From positions 186,001 through 250,000 of the forward strand of contig SSBO01000008.1 of NCBI GenBank assembly GCA_005281725.1: a stretch of DNA of 64,000 nucleotides, given 5' to 3'. Source of the stretch: Wuchereria bancrofti. Taxonomy: Eukaryota; Nematoda; Chromadorea; Rhabditida; Onchocercidae. The position numbers and the translations under genes were made by a program. This document shows, piece after piece, positions 55,773 through 64,000 of the stretch. Position 1 is the stretch's first letter, and each line of letters opens with the position of its first letter. Under the pieces are notes generated by a model that saw only the letters and a program-made list of their open reading frames with translations, was not told the DNA's origin and did no database searches.

Positions 55773-58700
55773 CTAAATTAGTTTTTCAATTCTGGCTTGT
55801 TTTTCATCTGGCGAATAAATGAGGCCATTATATAAACGATAGAAGCATTCGTGACAGTATGGTTTTCGTTCATGTTCTCGATAAGTGCCACGTAAATTTA
55901 ATGCCTAAAATCAATCAATTCATATTCACTATTTTCGTTCAATTATCTCATTGATCACTGGAATTTCTAACATTTATCGATTTGAATAAAAAAGAACTGA
56001 AATTTTAGAAAGTGAATAAAGATATTAAAAAAATTTTTTTCAATAAAATCAATTGTTCATTTTAAAGCAAATTTTAGCGTAAGTAATAAATGCATAAAAA
56101 TAATTGAATTTGTTAACATTACAGCAGATCTCAAAGTTTAGCAACATTCTAGACATAAACTAATAGATATAATTGTTTTTTGCATTCTTTCATTTGCATT
56201 TATGTTTTTGAAAAAGATAAAATTTGACAAATTAACCTTTTGACAATAAGTACACATGAAATGATAGGGATGGAACTTTTGAGCATAAAATGAATTTGGT
56301 GCTAATGCTGTTATAATTGGACCGTCAATTTTTTCTGAACAAAATGCACAAATTGCTGCTGAACTGGTTGGTGAACTCTGCAAAATATTTCATCTTTCCT
56401 TTTTTTCTTTTTTAACAAAAAAAATTCAAATTTCAAAAATAACTCAACTTCTCTTAAAATAAAACAAAAATTTCGAAAAAATGCCAATAATTTTATTTTT
56501 TTATGAAAATGAAAGAGATAAAAGTTTTTTTTTGATTTGTTTATTAATTTATCTTTCCTCACCTCAATATTAATCATCCGTCGTGGTGTTTCAGATCGGG
56601 CGCGTTTTTTTATACTATTCCTGCAATTAGAATTGAGTTTTGTTTAACATTATTTAGCTATTGTTTTTCGCTTATTCCCTTACTTCTAGGAAATTTTAAT
56701 TCTATTTTTAAAAGTTTTAAAGCTTGGAAGAACTTATCTGCTAATTTCAGTAAAACTTTTCTAAAATTTTAAAAACATTCATGAAAAAGCAAAATTTAGG
56801 ATAACTTGCATTTGTGATTCAGAAATGTCAACACCATAATCTCGCGAAACTCGTTCCAGTGTAAAACTATTCTCCGTTGCTAAAATATACCAAACTAACT
56901 AATTTTCAATCTAACAAATGCTATTTCTGTAAAATGTAGCGACAAAAATCCAATAAATAAATTTTAACAAGCGGTAAGTAATTATATAAAGCATAAATAT
57001 ATTAAGTGAATAAATGATATATTTAATAAAATTGCAACTTTTTTTGGAGATAATAAACAATGAAATAAATTTATAAATAAACCATGGTGCTGTTTTGGTG
57101 ACGGAATAGGTATTTCTTCTTCCGGTCCAGGTGTGATACGTAAATTGTATCCAGTAATTACTTCCTGTAAATCAATAAATTAGTCAGTTATTGCATTTAA
57201 TCTGAATAAGAAATATTTACCACTTATAAAACATTATATTTAACTATTTGTGTTCACTAAAATGTAAGGTGTATTCAATTGAAAAAACAAATGAAAATCT
57301 AAAAAATTGAAATATTACTATGTTGTGTAGAAAAGAAAAGTAACCTCCAATTGTCATCAAATAAGCGCCATGTCAATGAAAGCTCCAGAAAGTTCCAAAA
57401 AAAGTTTTTTCTATATTCAAAATAAAATAATTTAAATTTAATTTTAGTCAGAGTTCAGATTCTCTCTCTAAAATTCGTGGTAGGAATTTTTACCTCTCCA
57501 GTGGTTCGCTTTTTTTTCATTGAACCACGTCGTAATACCTCTGCTGTAGCATCAATATCATACACTAATGCAGCCAAAGTGTCCGTTACAGCATTTTGCT
57601 CTGCAAAATTTACTTCATTTGTTATTTTCCTTTTAATAAAAAATAGTTATTTTAAATTAAATTTGACTCAGTTAAATTAATTAGCAAATGATTTATTTAG
57701 CAATTAATGATTGACTAATTAATGATTAACTTATTAATAATTTAGCATATGATCCGATTAAATGCAGCATATGATTTGGGAATGGATTGTTAGATTTGAA
57801 TTAAATTAATTGTAATCTTCACATATGAGAAGTGATAAAAAATGGATTATCAGGAATACTTCAAATAGTTAACGATTTAAAAATATTATCACCTCTGTAA
57901 GCTGTCACTTTTTTTGCTACACTGTACTAACACTTATTTATTTCACGCAATATTTTTCTGTAAGAAAAGAAAGAAAATGTTTACTTTGATCGCCTTTAAG
58001 CTTAGTAAGTTCCTTTTGCATATCTTCAGTACCTACAGATTTAAGCCGTAAGATATTATCAGTTGGTTCCACCGAAATTCTTCCATTTACTTCCATTTCC
58101 GTTTGAAACGACTTTCTCCCCATAACCCAAAATTAGATATTTATTTTTTTTGGAGGTAAATTAGATTTTTATTCCACCGAGGTTATGATTTGAAACAGAT
58201 TAAAAAATAAAAAGGTTGGAGTAAAAAATTAAAAAAATATAAGATTTGCTACTTTTTTATTTCGTACAATAAAAATTTGCAAAAATTTTCATTTTTTACT
58301 GCATAATGAAAAAATGTTATGAGGAGCATAATGCGTTCGCATTTATGTTTGAATTTAAATTAGAGTATTTGCATTTGCAAACGAAAGGCAAAATGTGAAA
58401 GTTCAATGAAAATTAGAATAAAAAAGTAGTGGAATTAATGATATGTAATAAGAAAATATAAATTTTTTACTCGCAAAAAAATTTTTTTTAATTGAAAAAT
58501 TTTTCATTTGAAAGAAAAATTTCCTAGTTGCAATGAAATAAATTGAATAAATGATGAATAAATAATGAAATCATAAACTGATAGAAACAAAAGTCACACA
58601 TATTCATTTTGCTTCCGTTGGATCAATTCTGTTGCTGCATTCACACTATCCACCATTGTGTTCAATGTATTATGGATGGTACCACTATCTGAGTATGAAT

Positions 58701-59171
58701 AAATCTTTTGGTTAAAAAAATCAAATATTTATGAGGTTTCAAAAAAAAAAAGAACATTAATAGAAAAAAGTTTAAATTTATTGCTTAGCAAAAGTATAAC
58801 TTCGCTTATCTTTTTCTATTTCTATATTCAATATTTTCGTGTAAGGAAAGTTGGTTCGAAATAAAAAATTTTGAAGTTTAAAATAAAATTAAGATTTTTA
58901 TTAAGAAAAATCGTGAAAATTAACCCAAAATGATTGGATTAATTTTGGGATGAATCTAGAAAAAAGTGAATAATTAAATTGTTTATTTTTCTGAGAAGTT
59001 CTAATTCTAAATCAAAATTTTTTTCTCAATGAATATGCTTTTATCAGGAAACAGTAAAAACGAACGATCAAGTGGCACATATCGGCTGGATGCTCGTGAT
59101 TCGGATCTATCAGATCGTTCAGATCGCCACTGTGACTCATTTGGTAGTTGAACGGGTGAAATAGATGTCAT
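55773..59171 (-). CDS. unc-95: UNC-95-like protein with one C-terminal LIM domain
   Basis: Nine exons on the minus strand: 59171-59066, 58688-58600, 58111-57985, 57600-57494, 57164-57083, 56879-56810, 56620-56563, 56377-56237 and 55904-55773. Total 912 nt, 303 aa, in frame. The N-terminal 215 residues are polar and helical with Ser/Arg-rich parts (SERSDRSESRASSRY, TLAALVYDIDATAEVLRRG) and a basic patch (MNSIKKRARSETPRR). The last 90 residues form one LIM domain: CAFC, 22 residues, HPYHFMCTYC, 18 residues, CHEC, the paxillin-like ligand pattern with His at position four. In C. elegans UNC-95 has a single C-terminal paxillin-like LIM domain, is about 350 aa, and is needed for muscle dense-body assembly. 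Intron 6 needs a GC donor (AAT|GCAAGT at 56809). The end of exon 1 (GTTCGT donor) and the start of exon 3 are the weakest points. A divergent paxillin-family protein is the alternative. Confidence 0.68.
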
Positions 59172-59175
59172 ATGG

Positions 59176-59187
59176 CTGAAATGAAAA
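59176..59187 (-). promoter_or_regulatory. probable trans-splice acceptor of the UNC-95-like gene
   Basis: On the minus strand TTTTCATTTCAG ends 4 bases before the ATG at 59171. It could instead be the acceptor of a first intron. Confidence 0.4.
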
Positions 59188-62100
59188 TTTAAATACGAAC
59201 GATATAATTTCAAAACAGAAAAAAAGAAGGATACACTCTGAATCAAATATATAAGAAGGTAATAAGTATAAAAATAAAGCAAAATATACAAAATAATTGC
59301 AAATGCATCCAGAATTATAAATTTTTACGATCGTCGAATTACTAACGCAGTTAATGTGAAAATAGGATGATAATCATACATAAAAATACCTGCGATATTA
59401 CGTGAAACGTTAAGTTACAAAAATTGACAAATAAAAAAAGGTGAGCACATGTCTTACCATTACATTTGTCTAATAATAAGATATTATCCATCATTTCCTT
59501 TTTTCCAAAAAAAAAAAATCGGAAAAATAATTTTAATATTTTCAACAGTTGAGTATGAGAAATTGTCAAATATGGATAAGATAAAAATAAGAGGATAAAA
59601 ATAAGTTTTATCATTTATAAAAGAGAAAAATGGAATTTTAAAAGTTCACGCAAATCGATGAATTGATGTTATTTTGTCAATTTATGTACAAGAAAAAAAT
59701 CATCTCAAAGAAATCAATTAATCATTAATTCACTGAGATGGAAATTTTCAACATGCAAAAAGTGATACGTCATCGTACTATTGCAATCATATTCAAATGA
59801 TCTTTGCGTATGCCAAGAGCAAAATTCCAAGTTTTATTAATTATAATTTCTCGTTCCATTTTTACCGAACTCTTTACAAAATTAATTTTTTATTTTTCAC
59901 TCATTTTCCATAGAAATTTGACACAAGTTGGTCTTATTCATTTATCTCGCCATTTATTCGACTATTGATCTACTAACTTATTAATTAACTTATTTATTAC
60001 TTACTCATCTATTTAATTAGTATCATCATTCTCACATCACATTTCTTACAAATAACAATTTTTCATACTTGCTGCAAAATTTATTCAATGTTTTTAACAA
60101 AATTTTTTCATTTTTAAAAAAAATGTTAACATTTCAAATATTTTTGAACAAATACAATATAGAATAAAATTTATTGCTTTGCGGAAGATTCATAAGAGGA
60201 CTAGAATTCGGTTATTAAGAGATCCTTAGCAAAAGTGAAAAGCGCAAAGTTAAAGAAATAAGCAGGTAATTGCGGAATTTTATAAGATACTTTTTTAATA
60301 TAAAATTTATACGAAGCCTAATTACACAGTATTAAAAAGTGTCACAGATATTAAGAAACAATAGTTCAGTTCGATTTTTTGTGTTTGGATTTTTCACTTT
60401 TATTGTTTTATTTTTTCAATCACTTCAATTGTTTTATTAATTAGTATAATCAATCTTTCTAAAACTCTGACATTCCTTTCTTTTCTTCTTCTGCAATTGG
60501 ATTAAAGAGTTCAGAAAATGAAATAACAAGACTGAAAGATTGTGCGATATCATATTTATAATTAGAAGTGCATACCATCAGTTAATTGATTATTAGAATA
60601 AATAAGTGGAAAATTAAATATTCGTCCTGCATAAGATCTAAACATCTCTTTAAATTTTTATACTTGTTCTAACCTGCTATTATTCCATTTCTCACTACAT
60701 TTTTTGCTTCACTGAGATTAATTTCTGATAATTCATCCTATCCAGTATATTTCTTCCAATTATGATATAACCAATTATGATATATTATGATATTACTATT
60801 AATAGCAATTTTAGGACAACGAATTTTCACTGAGAATATTAAATTAATGAAATAAAAATTTTAAGTTAATCAATTAATATTTCTTGAGATTTGTGTATGT
60901 AGAATGGCACGAAAATTATGAAATATCTAATAATAAATTCAATAGGTACCTAATAGGTCATGTCATGAAAATTGCTTATAATTTGAAGCATTCCCTTCTA
61001 TTTAATCAATTTAAGGTACTAATTATTGATACCAATTATTTCGTTCAATCAATTCAGCCATCTAACCTACCTTTTATTTAGATATGAACTGTTTAATTTT
61101 AAGTTGCCAATCGTAGATATTTCCTTTTCATCTTTTCAAAAAAATATACATTTACACTTAGCATCTTTTTATACTATTCAAATAGGAACAAGTTATGTTG
61201 ATTGATTTCTTTCATTTCTGCACAACAATAATTTGTGAATGATACAGATGGTGACAAAAAAAGAGAACTCCAAAATTCTGAACTTTTTTCTAAGAATTAG
61301 TAATTCATTCGAGTCGAAAAAACTCCAACAACTGATCGAAAAATATAAAGTAAAAAAAAAAAATTTGTTAAATTATTAAAAAATATTTTTTTTCGCTCTC
61401 GTCAAATCAAAAAATTGGAAGTATAAAGCACTTCACAAAGAATGTTTAGTAATTTCAAGATTTAATTTGTTTCGTGAGAATTTTCTTTTACATACGGCAA
61501 TACTTTTCTAAAATATGATCTCATTTTTGCTAGTTTATACTGAAAAAAATTAGACAAAAATAAGAAATTAGATTTTTATAATTCAAATGTGAAAAACTAG
61601 ACGTTTTATTATTGAATAGACGAATAGGTGCATTAGATCATTTTGACAAAAAATGAAATTCTTTCCGGAATACAACTTGAACTAAGTGAAAAGTTACAAT
61701 TTTTAGTTCTGCAAAATGAGTAATCAATTTTTGAAACTTCTGAAACAAAGCAATAAAAGTTATGAAGAAATCTTACCATTCATTTAATTAATAGAAATAA
61801 GCTTAAAATGAAAGGAAAAGAAAATATGAAGGTCCAATAGCTAAAAGCTAAAAATAATTTTCAAATTTTTTTCATATTAACAAAATAATAAATTAAAATA
61901 TTAAAACGAATAAAACTCAAAATTATAATGGTCGAAAAACTTAGCAAGCAAAGGCAATGGAAATGATATGAACTAAACTGCTCAGAATAAATAAAAGATT
62001 TAGTCGAGGATTAAACTATTTAGATATCACAGCTAATATTAATGATTTTAGGAAAGTGACGAAACTTTCTTAAAACTGAGCAGTTGAATGATTGAGAAAA

Positions 62101-62219
62101 GGAGAAAGAGAGAGGGAAGACGAAAAAGAAAGGAAAAGGAAACTGAGAGAGATTAAGTTGTAACAATAAGGCAGTAATAAAAATAATCAGAATTTATGGA
62201 AATTGTTTACATATACATC

Positions 62220-62242
62220 GAGAAAGAAAGAAAGAAAGAAAG
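62220..62242. repeat. (GAAA)n microsatellite
   Basis: Five to six GAAA units. Confidence 0.95.
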
Positions 62243-62653
62243 ATTAATAGATTTAAATCAAAATCAAGGATAATTAAAGTTTTCTAGGGCATATTTAATT
62301 ATGTCATAAACCAATATTGTTAGTAATCAAAAAAAAATAATAATTTTTTATATAAATATTTGTGACAAAATTTTTCAGAATAAATAATAAAACTACAGCT
62401 GGAAGATTGAGTATACACACACATTTTACAAAGTTTCAGCTTACTTCAACATAACTCCGCTTCCACTCATCTATTCCATCCTTCCTTAACTTCGCCCACT
62501 TCATTTCTCTTTTAACTTTACAGCTAACCCTCAACTTAGTTTACAGCAAATAACAACAGCTTTCTTTCCTCTCTTTCTAACTAATCATTTCTCACTCTTT
62601 TCAAAATATTTGTTAAAAGAAGAAAAGAAGAATGCGTGGTTACAAGCAGTAAT

Positions 62654-63493
62654 AAAAGCTGTCAATTAGTTTCGTAATCATAGTATGAAAGAGATCTTTA
62701 TTATCAATGAAAATTGAAAGAAGTTCAGTTTATTCGTAAAATTAATAAAATACCATTAAAGATGGTCATATTATTGTTCACAGAAAAACTAACTTTCATC
62801 ATTGTTTATTATTATACAAAATTGTTGCGAGTAGTTTCTTTGCTTAAATATTCGTTATTTCAAGAGAATTTTAGATTTCAACCACCAACAAAGACTCAAA
62901 TGAACACAGTAAAATTAAACGATTACTGATTTTTTATCAGTGAAAATTACTCTTTTAAATATCAGTTCGATTTCATCTGGAATTCAGAATAACATAAATT
63001 TTTGCATCTTTTAAACACATTGATTAAAACATCGAAGAAAACAATGATAAAGCTTTTCTAATGATTAAATGGATATTTTTTAATGCGGTACCGATTTCCT
63101 ATCATTAAATCGCCGCCGCAGTTTTAATTTACTGAACACATTTCTTCTCTTCGTGTAGTGAAGGCGCATTTTACACCGTTTCTACTACTAAATCAGTACT
63201 TAAAATAAGTAACAATAATTGATTGCCAACTTGCATGGTCTCACATATAATGCTCCAAACTTTCAGTCTTTTTCTATAACTTTTTTAAACAAAGTTTATG
63301 TTATAATCAAATGGACCCTAAACTATCGCTTGTCATTATAGTCCAAAAATATTTCTTCTTTTGAAGAGACTGTTTTATTCAAGCAATCTCGAGTTGTTAG
63401 AAATTGCTAAAGCTTTAAATTAGTTTCACAACTATGGTACGTCTTTAATTTATAATTAGTGAAAATTGAAACAACTTAGCTTATTTGTAAAAT
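62654..63493 (+). repeat. diverged direct repeat pair of about 85-90 bases
   Basis: Copies at 62654-62742 and 63409-63493 share, in order, AAAGCT or AAAAGCT, ATTAGTTTC, a TNTGGTA-like word, TGAAAATTGAAA and TTTATTCGTAAAAT or CTTATTTGTAAAAT, with indels in between. The spacing of about 750 bases suggests an old dispersed repeat or duplication. Confidence 0.5.
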
Positions 63494-64000
63494 GCGAACA
63501 AAATTATAATACTAGTAAGAGTCATGTTAACTAACAGTAGCTTATAAGCTGTTTCTTTTCTTTATTTATAATTAAATTTTAAAATTTATCCAAAAAACTT
63601 GAGTTCCATGAAACGAGGAACAGAATTACGTTAACAAAGGTGAGAAAATATTATGGCAAGTATTTATTTGTAATCTTTATGTAAATATAGATTTCACGTG
63701 TTTGCGCAATTTTGTTCAGATATGTTAGGCATGATAAAGAAGATTCACGCATTTCTCACTTCGTCAGTACTCACCAATTCAATACGATTACAAGTGTATT
63801 TTCTAACAGCTAAAATATGATAATTCAAATGCAAATAAATTGTCATATTTTAAATTTCTTTTTGATTTTTTTTTTCTTTTGAGCTGAAGCGATACGATTT
63901 TGTTGAGTGAGTAATATTTAGATTTCCTACATATATTGTTAATAGTATATATTAAGAAGGTGATAAAATGACTGGTAATGATAAATGGTAAATGGTTTTG

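Larger units (their letters stand above)
59188..64000. other. upstream flank of the UNC-95-like gene, no gene recognised
   Basis: AT-rich with short Ile/Lys/Asn/Phe-rich frames only (for example 60884-61081, 62714-62929). A GAAA repeat is at 62220-62242. A pyrimidine-rich, less biased stretch at about 62400-62600 and a higher-GC patch at about 63080-63180 are the only compositional breaks. A diverged repeat pair is listed separately. Confidence 0.5.

Noticed and set aside
62714..62929. 71-codon + frame
   Set aside because: Overlaps the diverged repeat; composition and lack of splice signals fit chance.

Overview
The window is nuclear DNA of a nematode, most likely a clade III (spirurid or filarial) worm. 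The basis is: strongly AT-rich sequence; short exons split by AT-rich introns ending in T-rich tracts plus AG; AG acceptors a few bases upstream of many start codons, as expected for spliced-leader trans-splicing; and gene content matching nematode orthologues (LEM-3, CDC-5L, CEH-6-type POU, UNC-95). No search could be run, so species and orthology calls rest on reading the motifs.

Layout: (1) 1-1000 holds two gene fragments on opposite strands. (2) 3.4-23.2 kb is a dense block of four genes, all on the + strand: a LEM-3/ANKLE1-like GIY-YIG nuclease (530 aa), a TTC14-like TPR protein (430 aa), a MAD2L1BP/p31comet-like protein (221 aa) and CDC5L (753 aa). I rebuilt every exon of these; each model closes in frame. 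A small three-exon gene lies antisense inside intron 16 of cdc-5L. (3) 23.2-38.1 kb is a gene desert with a few islands of higher complexity (an E-box cluster, nuclear-receptor-like sites, a hairpin of tandem 12-mers). (4) 38.1-39.4 kb on the - strand is an intronless class III POU homeobox gene (412 aa). (5) 39.4-53.4 kb is a second desert, rich in microsatellites. (6) 53.5-54.7 kb (+) encodes a secreted Cys/Gly/Tyr-rich protein. (7) 55.8-59.2 kb (-) encodes a protein with one C-terminal LIM domain, best matched to UNC-95. (8) 59.2-64 kb has no recognisable gene.

Three of the four clustered genes concern chromosome segregation or mitotic progression: LEM-3 cuts chromatin bridges, p31comet silences the spindle checkpoint through MAD2, and CDC5L is a Prp19-complex splicing factor needed for mitosis. 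With the shared strand and acceptors before each start, an operon-like unit is possible but unproven. The POU gene alone between two deserts of about 14-15 kb looks like a developmental regulator with long-range control. Two GC-AG introns, one in the LEM-3 gene and one in the UNC-95 gene, are needed to keep their reading frames.
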